NCBI RefSeq assembly: GCF_001632775.1
Contig: NZ_CP015249.1
Coordinates: 3,328,686 to 3,392,685, forward strand
Direction: 5' to 3'
DNA: 64,000 nt
Source of the DNA: Dokdonella koreensis DS-123
GTDB taxonomy: Bacteria; Pseudomonadota; Gammaproteobacteria; Xanthomonadales; Rhodanobacteraceae
Position 1 is the stretch's first letter, and every line of letters starts with the position of its first letter. Shown in pieces: positions 17,872-27,157 of the stretch. The position numbers and the translations under genes were made by a program. Under the pieces are notes generated by a model. That model saw only the letters and a list, made by a program, of their open reading frames with translations, did no database searches and was not told where the DNA came from.

Positions 17872-18142
17872 CTAGGGCGTGTCATCAATCCCTCGGTAGG
17901 CCGCGCCGTTCTTGCGTGCGTCCGGGACAAGGAAGAGGGAGGAAGTGGACGTCGGTCCACGCCCGAACGATGACGCAGTCCCGGGCGCACGCAAGAGCGG
18001 CCCTACGGGTTGGCCCTGGAAAGCCGCCAGCGTGCGTTGCGCGGCTTGACCTGACGGCCAGTCAGGCGCAGGGCCACACAACACCCCCTGACGACTTTCC
18101 AGGGCCAACGCGACCTGCCGGGGGATTGATGACACGCCCTAG
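17872..18142. mobile_element. MITE-like element with 21 bp perfect terminal inverted repeats
   Basis: The ends CTAGGGCGTGTCATCAATCCC (one base more than 20; arms 17872-17892 and 18122-18142) are perfect inverse complements, with a TA inside CTAG at each end that fits a TA target duplication. The roughly 265 bp interior has no credible ORF but three further inverted repeats: 17911-17927 with 17979-17995 (16 of 17), 18010-18023 with 18095-18108 (14 of 14), and small stems 17945-17960 and 18050-18066. Small size, perfect ends and no transposase point to a non-autonomous element mobilised in trans (IS5- or IS630-type ends are possible). Its right end supplies the TAG stop codon of the phosphatase gene at 18139. 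No second copy was seen in the window. Confidence 0.75.
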
Positions 18143-18522
18143 CGCGCCGGCAGGAACCGGACGACCTTCTCGTGAAGCAACTGGACGAGCACGGGATCCA
18201 TGTAGTCGTACTCATCCGGGATATCCAGGCAAATGACACGCCGCCCTTTTAGATGCGAGCGGAATTTCTTCGACAGCTTGTCCCGGTGGACCTTTTCCAT
18301 GACAAAGATCAGATCCGACCACGCCAGAAGCTCCGGTGAGACCGGATTGCCCGCATCGTTGCCAAGGCCCGCCGACTGCGTCTCGATGCCGGGCCAGTCC
18401 GCGAACACCTGCTCTGCAGTCGGGCTGCGCAGACGGTTCTGCGTGCAGATGAAAAGGACGTTGCGTGACGGGGTGGGTTCCGCGCTCCCGTACTCGAGTT
18501 CATTCAGCGTTCGCCGGCGCAC
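18139..18522 (-). CDS. Low-molecular-weight protein tyrosine phosphatase family protein
   Basis: A short (about 127-residue) cytoplasmic phosphatase-fold protein. The P-loop CTQNRLRSP gives the CX5R(S/T) motif (Cys26, Arg32), and an IPDEY segment near residue 103 is in the place of the general-acid loop, although it lacks the usual DP. This is the small single-domain branch seen across proteobacteria, shorter than classical Wzb-like LMW-PTPs. The start is uncertain: GTG 18522 with AGGGA upstream is preferred, ATG 18570 lacks a Shine-Dalgarno. The last bases are remarkable: the TAG stop is part of the terminal repeat of the MITE-like element, so the original C-terminus may have been longer. 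Confidence 0.8.
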   Translation of the reverse strand: MRRRTLNELEYGSAEPTPSRNVLFICTQNRLRSPTAEQVFADWPGIETQSAGLGNDAGNPVSPELLAWSDLIFVMEKVHRDKLSKKFRSHLKGRRVICLDIPDEYDYMDPVLVQLLHEKVVRFLPAR

Positions 18523-18579
18523 TTCCAGGTCTTCCCTGACGGGCCGCACCGGTCCTCGTGGCGGGCCCATGCCCGCGCC

Positions 18580-18900
18580 CTACCCGGACGCCACCTGGAG
18601 CACGTGCCCCTGACGGGTCTGGAAGATCGCGCACTGGAAGCCGCTGGCCATGAGCAGCAGCGTCTGCTGGGCCGCCTCGAAGACGAACAGGTTGGTCTGA
18701 CCTGTGGCCGCATCATGGACCAGCCCGATCTCGATCGCCTCGCCGGTCGGCAGCGTGATCGCACGCTTGGGCAGGGATTCTTCGGGCGTCGGCGCACGTC
18801 CTTCGTGCAGCCAGGCATGCGTCAGCGCGGGGAAGCTCAGCGTGCCGACGAGCGCCCATTCACCGGTCGCCGGATCCGCGTAGGACACGAGCACGTCCAT
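18580..18900 (-). CDS. Small protein of unknown function, coupled to upstream gene
   Basis: I do not recognise this 106-residue protein. It has no signal peptide, is beta-rich, and contains regularly spaced segments such as WALVGTLSFPALTHAWLHEG and TGQTNLFVFEAAQQ. Its ATG overlaps the stop of the upstream gene (TGATG at 18902-18898), so the two are almost certainly translated together. Whether it interacts with the upstream exported protein is inference. Confidence 0.65.
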   Translation of the reverse strand: MDVLVSYADPATGEWALVGTLSFPALTHAWLHEGRAPTPEESLPKRAITLPTGEAIEIGLVHDAATGQTNLFVFEAAQQTLLLMASGFQCAIFQTRQGHVLQVASG

Positions 18901-19349
18901 CACTTGCCCTGAAGCACGGGCTCCAGTCGCGATTGATCGACATAGCGATCGAGCGCCGCCAGGCTGGCGGCGACGTTCGGATGCGTCATGAGTTCCTGCA
19001 TCGCCACCTTGCCGAGCACCTCGAACGGCTGTGACAGCGAGCTGGGGCCGTGTGTCTTCACCATGGCCGCGATCTCGGTGGGGCAATCCTGGGCGACCAG
19101 GCGCGTGAAGAGCTCGCCGAGCCGGCGATTGACGGTCTCCTCGACCTCCGGCGTGACCGACGAGAGCTCGCTGAGCTCCGGATGCTTGGACACGGCCACG
19201 AAAATCCACTTGATGAGGTCCTTGCGATCCTTGCCCGTCGTGCTGTCGGTCAGGCAGGTACCGACCGCCTCGATCGTCGTATCGGCGAGAGAGACAGTAC
19301 TGAAGAGACAGGCTGCCAGAGCCGCGGCTATGCGCAAAGAAACCGACAT
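18900..19349 (-). CDS. Exported protein of unknown function
   Basis: A 149-residue protein with a signal peptide (MSVSLRIAAALAACLFSTVS, cleavage near LAD). The mature part is helical and contains a Cys pair spaced far apart (VGTCLTD and AQDCPTE) that could form a disulfide. Sequence 'TDSTTGKDRKDLIKWIFVAV' after the first Cys is characteristic but I cannot assign it; similar small exported helical proteins occur in Xanthomonadales. ATG 19349 has AGGTGG upstream. It heads a two-gene unit with the gene at 18580. Confidence 0.7.
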   Translation of the reverse strand: MSVSLRIAAALAACLFSTVSLADTTIEAVGTCLTDSTTGKDRKDLIKWIFVAVSKHPELSELSSVTPEVEETVNRRLGELFTRLVAQDCPTEIAAMVKTHGPSSLSQPFEVLGKVAMQELMTHPNVAASLAALDRYVDQSRLEPVLQGK

Positions 19350-19516
19350 GAATCCACCTGTGGCATCGGGATGAGCGAGGCACATTAGGACAGCAGGCCG
19401 CCGGCCCGCGCAATAGCCCGCACTCGCGCGCCGGGCCGCCGCCGGGATCCCATGCGGCGCCCCGCCGCGCAGCGCGCGCATCACCGGCGAACGGTGAAAC
19501 GCCAGGGCGTCCCGCG

Positions 19517-22255
19517 TCAACCGGTGTTCTGGATACCTGCCGAGATCCCGTTGACGGTCGCGATCAGCGCATGCAGCAGGTCGTCGTCCTCGCAACCGGC
19601 GGCGCGCCAGCGCGCGAGCAGGTCCACCTGCAGCAGACTGATCGGGTCGACGTAGGGATTGCGCAGGCGGATCGACTGGCGCAGGCGCAGGTCGCCGGAG
19701 AGCAGCTCGGTCTCGCCCTTGAGGTCGAGGATCGCGTTGCGCGTGCGGTCGAACTCCTCGGCGATGCGCGCGTAGTACGGGGCGTGCAGGTCACCGGCCA
19801 GGCGCGAGTAGCACTCGAAGATCGCCAGGTCCGACTTGGCCAGCACCATCTCCACGTCGTCGACGAGCTGCGCGAAGAACGGCCAGTCGCGCGTCATCTC
19901 GACGACGGCGTCGCGGCCGGACGCGGCGATGACCTGTGCGAGGCCGCTGCCGACGCCGTACCAACCGGTGAGACCGGCGCGGTTCTGCGCCCAGGCGAAC
20001 ACCCACGGGATCGCGCGCAGGCGCTCGATGCCGCCGCTGCCGCCGCGCCGGGACGGCCGCGAGCCGATGCGCAGGCGCTCGATCACGTCGATCGGCGTGG
20101 CCGCGCGGAAATAGTCGGGGAAGCGCGGATCCTCGTGGACCAGGCCGCGGTAGACGCGGCGCGCCTCGGCGGCGACCTGGGCGGCCATGGCCCGCCAGGC
20201 CGGCTCGCGCGGCTCGGGCGGGCGCGGGCGCAGCGTGGCGCGCAGCACGGCGCCGGTCATCTGCTCCAGGTTGCGCAGTGCCAGCGCGCGGATGCCGTAC
20301 TTGCGGTGGATCACCTCGCCCTGCTCGGTCAGCCGCAGGTGGCCGTCGACCGAGCCGCGCGGGGAGGCGATCACGGCGCGCTCGGTCTTGCCGCCGCCGC
20401 GGCTGGCCGAGCCGCCGCGGCCGTGGAAGAACACGATGTGGATGCCGGCCTCGCGGGCGAGCCGGGTCAGCGCGATCTGCGTCTGCTGCAGCGCCCAGCG
20501 CGAGGCGGCGAGGCCGGCGTCCTTGGCGCTGTCCGAATAGCCGAGCATGACGACCTGGCGGTCGCCGCGCGCGGCGAGGTGACGGCGATAGCGCGGATCG
20601 GCGAACAGCGCGCGCACGACGTCCTCGGCGGCGTCGAGGTCGGCGACGGTCTCGAACAGCGGCGCGACGTCCAGCGGCACCTCGCCGGCCTCGTCCAGGC
20701 AGCCGGCGATGCGTGCCAATGCCAGCACGGCCAGCGCATCGGCGGCGCTGCGGCTCATGCTGACGATGTAGGGGCCGAACGCGCGCGCGCCGTAGCGCGG
20801 ACGCAGCTCGGCCACCGTGCGGAACACGGCCAGCGTGCGCCGGGCGGTCTCGTCGGCGCTGGCGGCGACACCGGCCGGATCGTCGAGGACGGCGCCCAGG
20901 CGCTCGACGCGCTCGCCGGCCTCGCGCGTGGTCCAGTCGGCGTCGCCGAGCAGGGCGGCGAGCGCCGCATCGTGCACGGCCGAGTCCTGGCGCAGGTCGA
21001 GCGTGGCCAGGTGGAAACCGAAGGTCTGCGCGCGGCGCAGCAGCCGCCGCACCGCGAATCCGCCGGCGTGCTCGCCGCGGTACGCGTGCAGGCTGTCGGC
21101 GACCAGGGCGATGTCGGCGACGAAGGTGGCCGCGTCCGGGTAGCCGCCTTCGCGACCGCGCTCGGACTCGACCAGGCGCTCGGCCACCAGCTGCAGCAGC
21201 TGCCGGTACGGCATGTCCTGCTGGCGCGACTTCAGCCGCGCGGCGGCCTTGGGCAGCAGGGCGCGGTAGACGTCGATGCGCGCCAGCACGTCGGCCGAGC
21301 ACGGCACGCGCGACAGCGACTGGCTCAACAGGCTGGACAGGGCGAGCACTTCGCGCCGGTACAGGACCAGCACCTGGCTGCGCTGGCTGGCCAGCGTGGC
21401 GGCGATGGTCTCGGCGCCGACGTTGGGATTGCCGTCCATGTCGCCGCCGACCCAGGTGCCGAAGCCGAGCACGGCCGGCAACACGGTGGCGGCGGCCTCC
21501 GGACCGAACTCGCCGAGCGCGTCGGCCAGCACCTCGTAGAACACCGGCACGACGCGGTACAGCACGTCGGTCAGGTAGAAGCCGACGTGTTCGAGCTCGT
21601 CGGCGACGGTGGGTTTTTCCAGGGCCAGCTCGGCGGTCTGCCAGGCGGCGGTCAGCGACAGGCGCATGCGCTCGAGGTCGGCGCGCCGCTCGACCGGCGT
21701 GCGATTGCCGTCGATGTCGGCGATCAGGGCACGGACCAGCTCGTGCTCCTTCTCCAGCAGGGCGCGGCGCACGGCCTCGGTCGGATGGGCGGTCAGCACC
21801 GGTTCCACGCGCAGCCGCGCGAGGCAGCCGGCCAGCTCGCCGGCACCGACACCGGCCGCCTTCAGGCCGCGCAGCACGTGGCGCAGGCCGCCGGGCTGCG
21901 GCTGCGCGTCGGTCATCTCGTAGGCGCGGCGGCGGCGGATGCGGTGGACGCGCTCGGCGACGTTGACGGCCTGGAAGTAGGTCGAGAACGCGCGCACCAG
22001 CGCGGCGGCATGGGCCACGTCGGCATCGGCCAGCTCGTGCTGCAGATCGGCGGCGGCGGCACCGGTCTCGCGGCGGGCGATGGCCGCGATGCGGATGCGC
22101 TCGACCTCGTCGAGGAAGGCGGGGCCTTCCTGCTCGGCGATGATCTCGCCGACCAGGGAGCCGACGCGGTTGACGTCGTCGCGCAGGGGCTGGTCGGTTT
22201 CGGGCAGGTCGATCGAGCGGAGGCTGTCGGCGGCGTTGCGGGCGATGGCGTTCAT
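19517..22255 (-). CDS. ppc: Phosphoenolpyruvate carboxylase
   Basis: A 912-residue cytoplasmic enzyme of the expected length, which carboxylates phosphoenolpyruvate to oxaloacetate to refill the citric acid cycle. The catalytic VLTAHPTEAVRR motif holds His157; FHGRGGSASRGG (substrate loop) and GYSDSAKDAG are both intact, and the C-terminus is the conserved GIQNTG used in allosteric control in this family. The frame is open further upstream to 22606, but MNAIARNAADSLRS at 22255 is the family-like start. Divergent from the M3 peptidase gene. No adjacent genes suggest an operon. Confidence 0.97.
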   Translation of the reverse strand: MNAIARNAADSLRSIDLPETDQPLRDDVNRVGSLVGEIIAEQEGPAFLDEVERIRIAAIARRETGAAAADLQHELADADVAHAAALVRAFSTYFQAVNVAERVHRIRRRRAYEMTDAQPQPGGLRHVLRGLKAAGVGAGELAGCLARLRVEPVLTAHPTEAVRRALLEKEHELVRALIADIDGNRTPVERRADLERMRLSLTAAWQTAELALEKPTVADELEHVGFYLTDVLYRVVPVFYEVLADALGEFGPEAAATVLPAVLGFGTWVGGDMDGNPNVGAETIAATLASQRSQVLVLYRREVLALSSLLSQSLSRVPCSADVLARIDVYRALLPKAAARLKSRQQDMPYRQLLQLVAERLVESERGREGGYPDAATFVADIALVADSLHAYRGEHAGGFAVRRLLRRAQTFGFHLATLDLRQDSAVHDAALAALLGDADWTTREAGERVERLGAVLDDPAGVAASADETARRTLAVFRTVAELRPRYGARAFGPYIVSMSRSAADALAVLALARIAGCLDEAGEVPLDVAPLFETVADLDAAEDVVRALFADPRYRRHLAARGDRQVVMLGYSDSAKDAGLAASRWALQQTQIALTRLAREAGIHIVFFHGRGGSASRGGGKTERAVIASPRGSVDGHLRLTEQGEVIHRKYGIRALALRNLEQMTGAVLRATLRPRPPEPREPAWRAMAAQVAAEARRVYRGLVHEDPRFPDYFRAATPIDVIERLRIGSRPSRRGGSGGIERLRAIPWVFAWAQNRAGLTGWYGVGSGLAQVIAASGRDAVVEMTRDWPFFAQLVDDVEMVLAKSDLAIFECYSRLAGDLHAPYYARIAEEFDRTRNAILDLKGETELLSGDLRLRQSIRLRNPYVDPISLLQVDLLARWRAAGCEDDDLLHALIATVNGISAGIQNTG

Positions 22256-22412
22256 CGGCCCAAGCCTACCTTGTTGCACTGCGGCATCAAAGCCGCCGCA
22301 CCGCGGCCGCCAGCCAATGGCACATGGCCGCCGGCGCGCGGCTGGTATCCTCGTCCGGTTGCGCGCCGCTGCCGCAGCGCCCTTCCCGTTTCCTGTCGAG
22401 GACCTGCTACCG

Positions 22413-24572
22413 ATGTACCGATCGACCGTGCTTGCCGCCGCCATCACCCTCGTGCTCGCCGGATGCTCCGGTTCGGGCACACAGGCCCCGCCCGCCCCGT
22501 CCAAGGAGGCCCAAGCGCCCGTGACGCCCGCCGCTACCGCCAATCCGCTGCTGGTCGCCAGCACGCTGCCGTTCCAGGCGCCACCGTTCGACACGCTCAA
22601 GGACACCGACTACCAGCCGGCGATCGAGGAAGGCATGAAGCAGCACCTGGCCGAGGTGCGCGCGATCGCCGACAACGGCGAGCCGGCGACCTTCGCCAAC
22701 ACGATCGAGGCGCTGGAGCGCAGCGGCACGCTGCTGACGCGCGCGAGCACGGTGTTCTCGGCGCTGACCTCGGCCAACACCAACGAGACGCTGCAGAAGA
22801 CCGAGGAGGTGCTGGCGCCGAAGATGGCCGCGCACGCCGACGAGATCTACCTCGATCCAAAGCTGTTCGCCCGCGTCAAGGCGGTCTACGACGCGCGTGA
22901 CACGGCCGGCCTGGATGCCGAGCAGAAGACGCTGGCGGAGGAGTACCACCGCCGCTTCGTCCGCGCCGGTGCGCTGCTCGGCGATGCCGACAAGGCGACG
23001 CTGCGCGAGATCAACAAGGAAGAGTCCTCGCTGTCGACGAGCTTCGCCAGCAAGCTGCTGGCGGCGACCAACGCGGCGGCGGTCACCGTCGACGATCGCG
23101 CGCGGCTGGACGGCTACGACGAGGCCGGCGTCGTCGCGGCGGCGGAAGCGGCCAAGGGCCGCAAGCTGGACAGCAAGTGGGTGATCCCGCTGCAGAACAC
23201 CACGCAGCAGCCGGCGCTGGCCTCGCTGAAGGACCGGGGTCTGCGCGAGGAACTGCTGCGCGCCTCGATGACGCGCGCCGAGCACGGTGACGCCAACGAC
23301 ACGCAGGCCACGATCCAGCGCCAGGCCGAGCTTCGCGCGCAGCGCGCCAAGCTGCTGGGCTTCCCCAACTACGCCGCCTACAGCCTGTCCGACCAGATGA
23401 CCAAGACGCCGGAGGCGGCGATCAAGCTGCTGACCGACACCGTCCCGGCCGCCACCGCCAAGGCGCGCGGCGAGGCGGCCAAGATGCAGCAGCTGATCGA
23501 TGCGCAGAAGGGTGGCTTCAAGCTGGCCGCCTGGGACTGGGACCTGTACGCCGAACAGGTGCGCAAGGCCGAGTTCGACCTGGACGAGAGCCAGGTCCGG
23601 CCGTACTTCGAGCTGGACCGCGTGCTCAACGACGGCGTGTTCTTCGCCGCCAACAAGCTCTACGGCCTCACGTTCAAGGAGCGCAAGGACATCCCGGTCT
23701 ACCACCCGGACGTGCGCGTGTTCGACGTGTTCGACGCCGACGGCAAGCAGCTGGCGCTGTTCTACGCCGACTACTTCAAGCGCGACAGCAAGCGCGGCGG
23801 CGCCTGGATGGGCAACTTCGTCGAGCAGAACGGCCTGACCGGGACGATCCCGGTGGTCTACAACGTCTGCAACTACACCAAGCCGGCGCCGGGCCAGCCG
23901 GCCCTGCTGTCGTTCGACGAGGTGACCACGACCTTCCACGAGTTCGGCCACGCGCTGCACGGCATGTTCTCGGCGACCAAGTACCCGTCGCTGGCCGGCA
24001 CCAACGTCGCGCGCGACTTCGTCGAGTTCCCGTCGCAGTTCAACGAGCACTGGGCCAACGACCCGGTGGTGTTCGCCAACTACGCGCGCCACCACCAGAC
24101 CGGCGAGGCGATGCCGGCCGAACTGGTCGAGAAGATCCGCAAGACGCGCACGTTCAACCAGGGCTACGCGACCACCGAGTACCTGGCGGCCGCCCTGCTC
24201 GACCAGGCCTGGCACAGCCTGCCGGCCGACGCCGGCAAGCAGGACGTGCAGGCCTTCGAGGCCGACGCGCTCAAGCGCTACGGCGTGGACCTGCCGGAAG
24301 TGCCGCCGCGCTACCGCAGCTCCTACTTCGCGCACATCTGGGGCGGCGGCTACTCGGCCGGCTACTACGCCTACTTCTGGTCCGAGGTGCTCGATCACGA
24401 CGCGTTCCAGTGGTTCCGCGAGAACGGCGGCATGACGCGCGAGAACGGCCAGGTCTTCCGCGACAAGATCCTCTCGCGCGGCAACACGGTGGAGCTGGCC
24501 ACGCTCTACCGCGCGTTCCGCGGCAAGGATCCCAGCGTCGAGCCGCTGCTCGAGCACCGCGGCCTGAAGTAA
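22413..24572 (+). CDS. M3 family metallopeptidase, predicted lipoprotein (Dcp-like)
   Basis: A 719-residue zinc peptidase. The N-terminus is a lipoprotein signal (MYRSTVLAAAITLVLAGCSG, lipobox LAGC), so the enzyme is likely anchored in the periplasm. The zinc-binding HEFGH motif is at residues 509-513 with the expected downstream Glu region, and overall length and the AxLLDQAWH and FAHIWGGGYSAGYYAY segments match peptidyl-dipeptidase Dcp / oligopeptidase A relatives. It probably releases dipeptides from peptide C-termini or trims short peptides. The longer frame to 22080 overlaps ppc in antisense and is not used. A strong hairpin follows. Confidence 0.95.
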   Translation: MYRSTVLAAAITLVLAGCSGSGTQAPPAPSKEAQAPVTPAATANPLLVASTLPFQAPPFDTLKDTDYQPAIEEGMKQHLAEVRAIADNGEPATFANTIEALERSGTLLTRASTVFSALTSANTNETLQKTEEVLAPKMAAHADEIYLDPKLFARVKAVYDARDTAGLDAEQKTLAEEYHRRFVRAGALLGDADKATLREINKEESSLSTSFASKLLAATNAAAVTVDDRARLDGYDEAGVVAAAEAAKGRKLDSKWVIPLQNTTQQPALASLKDRGLREELLRASMTRAEHGDANDTQATIQRQAELRAQRAKLLGFPNYAAYSLSDQMTKTPEAAIKLLTDTVPAATAKARGEAAKMQQLIDAQKGGFKLAAWDWDLYAEQVRKAEFDLDESQVRPYFELDRVLNDGVFFAANKLYGLTFKERKDIPVYHPDVRVFDVFDADGKQLALFYADYFKRDSKRGGAWMGNFVEQNGLTGTIPVVYNVCNYTKPAPGQPALLSFDEVTTTFHEFGHALHGMFSATKYPSLAGTNVARDFVEFPSQFNEHWANDPVVFANYARHHQTGEAMPAELVEKIRKTRTFNQGYATTEYLAAALLDQAWHSLPADAGKQDVQAFEADALKRYGVDLPEVPPRYRSSYFAHIWGGGYSAGYYAYFWSEVLDHDAFQWFRENGGMTRENGQVFRDKILSRGNTVELATLYRAFRGKDPSVEPLLEHRGLK

Positions 24573-24579
24573 GCTGCAA

Positions 24580-24608
24580 CGGCCGGGCGGCGAGGCGCCG
24601 CCCGGCCG
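24580..24608 (+). terminator. Long GC hairpin after the M3 peptidase gene
   Basis: CGGCCGGGCGGCG (24580-24592) pairs perfectly with CGCCGCCCGGCCG (24596-24608) around AGG, 7 bp after the stop. Only ATT follows, so it is a GC-rich terminator without a U-run. Confidence 0.6.
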
Positions 24609-24642
24609 ATTCCCGCATCCGGCCGCGGCCGAGGAGACTCCG

Positions 24643-25035
24643 ATGGCAAGACGCATCGCCGGCGCGGCCGTGCTCGCGCTGTGCTGCGGCCTGGCCCAGG
24701 CCGCGCCGCTCACCGCCACGGCCCGCTGCGAGCAACGCGCGAGTACCCTGCTCGACGCGCTGTCCCGCGCCGACTATGCCGGCGCCGGTACGGCGTTCTC
24801 GGCGGCACTGGCCGGGCGGCTGCCGCCGGCGGCGCTCGAGACGCTCTGGACCGAAACCGGCGCCGCCCACGGCGCGCTGCGCGTGATCGGCCGCCTGCAC
24901 GGCGGCGTGGTCAACGGCCGCAGCGAGGTGTTCGTACCGCTGATGTTCGAGAAGACGACGGTGACCGCCGACGTGGTCTGCGACCCGGACGGGTCGATCG
25001 GCGATTTCCGGCTGACGCCGCCGCGCGCGCACTGA
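24643..25035 (+). CDS. Small exported protein, DUF3887-like
   Basis: A 130-residue protein with a signal peptide (MARRIAGAAVLALCCGLAQA, cleavage after QAA). The mature part, about 105 residues, has the layout of the DUF3887/nuclear-transport-factor-like fold: a helical start (ASTLLDALSRADYAGAGTAF), a 'LETLWTETGAAHGAL' segment and two C-terminal strands. A Cys in TARCEQ and one in DVVCDPD could pair. Shine-Dalgarno GAGGAG is well placed. Function unknown; convergent with gshA. Confidence 0.72.
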   Translation: MARRIAGAAVLALCCGLAQAAPLTATARCEQRASTLLDALSRADYAGAGTAFSAALAGRLPPAALETLWTETGAAHGALRVIGRLHGGVVNGRSEVFVPLMFEKTTVTADVVCDPDGSIGDFRLTPPRAH

Positions 25036-25090
25036 GCACCCGCGGAACCGGGTTTCGCCGCGACCGCCCGCCGCGGCAGGCGGCCGGGAT

Positions 25091-26455
25091 TCAGTAGGCG
25101 AATTGCCCGAACAGCGGATCGACGCTGCCGTTCCACGGCCCGTGGAACAGCTCGAGCTTGCGTTCGGCCGGCGTCTGGTTGGCCTCGACGATCTCGACGA
25201 GCGGATCGAGGAAGATCGATTCGTCCGCGCCGTTGGCGTTGCGGCGTGCGCGCTTGCGCAGGCCGTGGGCGGAGATCTTCAGCGCCTCGGCGGCGAGGTC
25301 GCGCAGGGTGCCGCCGCGGAACGGCAGCTTCAGCGCCTGCGCCGGCACGCCGTCGCGCAGGGCGTGGCGCTCGGCCGGCGTGAAGTCCTTGACCAGGTCC
25401 CAGGCCGCATCGAGCGCCTCGCCGTCGTAGAGCAGGCCCACCCAGAACGCCGGCAGCGCGCACAGCCGGCTCCACGGTCCGCCGTCGGCGCCGCGCATCT
25501 CCAGGTACTTCTTGAGCCGCACCTCGGGGAAGGCGGTGGTCAGGTGGTCGGCGAAGTCCTTCAGCGTGGGCGTGGCGCCGGGCAGCTCGTCGAGCGCCCC
25601 GTCCATGAAGCGCCGGAACGAGCGGCCGGCGAGGTCCACGTAGCGGCCGTCGCGGTAGCTGAAGTACATCGGCACGTCGAGCAGGTAGTCCACGTAGCGC
25701 TCGTAGCCGAAGCCGTCCTCGAAGACGAAGTCGAGCATGCCGGTCCGGTCCGGATCGGTGTCGGTCCAGATGTGCGAGCGGTAGCTGAGGTAGCCGTTGG
25801 GCTTGCCTTCGGTGAACGGCGAGTCGGCGAACAGCGCGGTCGCCACCGGCTGCAGCGCCAGCGAGGCACGGAACTTCTTGACCATGTCCGCTTCGTCGGC
25901 GAAGTCGAGATTGACCTGCACCGTGCAGGTGCGCGTCATCATGTCCAGGCCGAGGTTGCCGACCTGCGGCATGTAGCGGCGCATGATCGCGTAGCGGCCC
26001 TTGGGCATCCACGGCATGTCCGCGCGCGCCCACTTGGGCTGGAAGCCCATGCCGAGGAAGCCGAGCCCGAGCGTGTCGGCGACGGCCTTGACCTCGCCGA
26101 GGTGGCCGGTGACCTCGCTGCAGGTTTCGTGGATCGAGGCGAGCGGCGCGCCGGACAGCTCCAGCTGGCCGGCCGGTTCCAGCGTCACCGAGGCGGCGTC
26201 GCGCGTCAGCGCGATCAGCTTGCCGTCCTCCTCGACGCGCGCCCAGCCGAAACGGGTCAACCCTTCCAGCAGGGCGCCGATGCCGCGCGGCCCGTCCCAG
26301 GTCGGCGGGCGCAGGTCGTCGAGGCGAAAGCCGAACTTCTCATGCTCGGTGCCGATCCGCCAATCCGCCTCGGGCTTGCCGCCGGAAGCGATGAACTCGA
26401 CCAGCTGGTCGCGGCCGCGGATCGGTTCGTCCTTGACGGTGCTGGGTCCGGACAT
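25091..26455 (-). CDS. gshA: Glutamate-cysteine ligase, plant/proteobacterial type
   Basis: A 454-residue cytoplasmic enzyme, first step of glutathione synthesis (ATP-dependent joining of Glu and Cys). The motif GTEHEKFGF (35-43) is the family's hallmark, and the length matches the type found in plants, alphaproteobacteria and Xanthomonadales, not the longer E. coli type. The C-terminal segment '[16 protein letters not shown]' is also typical. The start at 26455 is set by GAGGAA upstream. It lies 87 bp downstream of yqeY on the same strand, so it is probably expressed with it; gshB is not in the window. Confidence 0.95.
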   Translation of the reverse strand: MSGPSTVKDEPIRGRDQLVEFIASGGKPEADWRIGTEHEKFGFRLDDLRPPTWDGPRGIGALLEGLTRFGWARVEEDGKLIALTRDAASVTLEPAGQLELSGAPLASIHETCSEVTGHLGEVKAVADTLGLGFLGMGFQPKWARADMPWMPKGRYAIMRRYMPQVGNLGLDMMTRTCTVQVNLDFADEADMVKKFRASLALQPVATALFADSPFTEGKPNGYLSYRSHIWTDTDPDRTGMLDFVFEDGFGYERYVDYLLDVPMYFSYRDGRYVDLAGRSFRRFMDGALDELPGATPTLKDFADHLTTAFPEVRLKKYLEMRGADGGPWSRLCALPAFWVGLLYDGEALDAAWDLVKDFTPAERHALRDGVPAQALKLPFRGGTLRDLAAEALKISAHGLRKRARRNANGADESIFLDPLVEIVEANQTPAERKLELFHGPWNGSVDPLFGQFAY

Positions 26456-26542
26456 GGGAGTTCCTCGCTGACGAGCCGACCGACATGGGGATGCGGCGCG
26501 GACCCGCAAGTGGCACGGCGGGCGCCCGCCGCGGTGCGCGCG

Positions 26543-26989
26543 TCAGCCGCCGAGCCGCGCCTTGATCAGGCCGGAGACCTGGCCCATGTCGGCGCGTCCG
26601 GCGACGCGCGGCTTGACCAGGGCCACCACCTTGCCCATGTCGCGGGCACTGGCGGCGCCCGACTCGGCGACGGCGGCGTCGATGATGGCCGCCAGCTCGG
26701 CCGCGTCGAGCGCGGCGGGCAGGTAGCCCTGGATCACCGTGACCTCGGCCTTTTCCTTGTCGGCCAGGTCGGTGCGGGCGGCCGCCTCGAACTGCGTGAT
26801 CGAGTCGCGCCGCTGCTTGAGCATCTTCTCCAGCACGGCCAGCACCTGGGTATCGTCGAGCACGATGCGCTCGTCGACCTCGCGCTGCTTGATCGCGGCC
26901 TGGATCAGACGGATGACGCCCAGGCGCTCCTTGTCGCCGCCCTTCATGGCGGCCTTCATGTCGGCGGTGATCTGGTCTTTGAGTGACAT
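26543..26989 (-). CDS. yqeY: GatB/YqeY domain protein
   Basis: A 148-residue cytoplasmic protein of the YqeY family, related to the tRNA-binding C-terminal domain of GatB. The start MSLKDQITADMKAAMKGGDK, the central EVTVIQGYLPAALDAAE and the end DMGQVSGLIKARLG are family signatures. Its precise function is not established; association with amidotransferase or tRNA is assumed by homology. GAGGAG precedes ATG 26989. It follows rpsU (168 bp, with a terminator between), as in many proteobacterial macromolecular-synthesis operons, but dnaG and rpoD, which usually come next, are replaced by gshA. Confidence 0.93.
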   Translation of the reverse strand: MSLKDQITADMKAAMKGGDKERLGVIRLIQAAIKQREVDERIVLDDTQVLAVLEKMLKQRRDSITQFEAAARTDLADKEKAEVTVIQGYLPAALDAAELAAIIDAAVAESGAASARDMGKVVALVKPRVAGRADMGQVSGLIKARLGG

Positions 26990-27077
26990 GCTGGGCTCCT
27001 CGGCTCCGGGCGGGAAAACCGCCCGCACGGCGGTTGGATCACGGGCGGGACACGGGCTGGATCAGTGGAAACGCAAA

Positions 27078-27106
27078 CGGCCGACGTTGCTGAGCAACAT
27101 CGGCCG
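27078..27106 (-). terminator. Intrinsic terminator after rpsU
   Basis: CGGCCGACGTTGCT (27078-27091) pairs with AGCAACATCGGCCG (27093-27106) with one G-U. Reading on the minus strand, the stem is followed by TTTGCGTTT. It lies between rpsU and yqeY, so would make rpsU expression partly independent. Confidence 0.75.
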
Positions 27107-27157
27107 ATCGACAGCCCGGCTTCGCTTTCGGCGGACGCGGGCGTCCGCCGAGGGCAA

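Noticed and set aside
17872..18142. CRISPR or tRNA-like structure in the hairpin-rich element
   Set aside because: Terminal inverted repeats and TA ends define an insertion element; no regular spacing, no tRNA arms.
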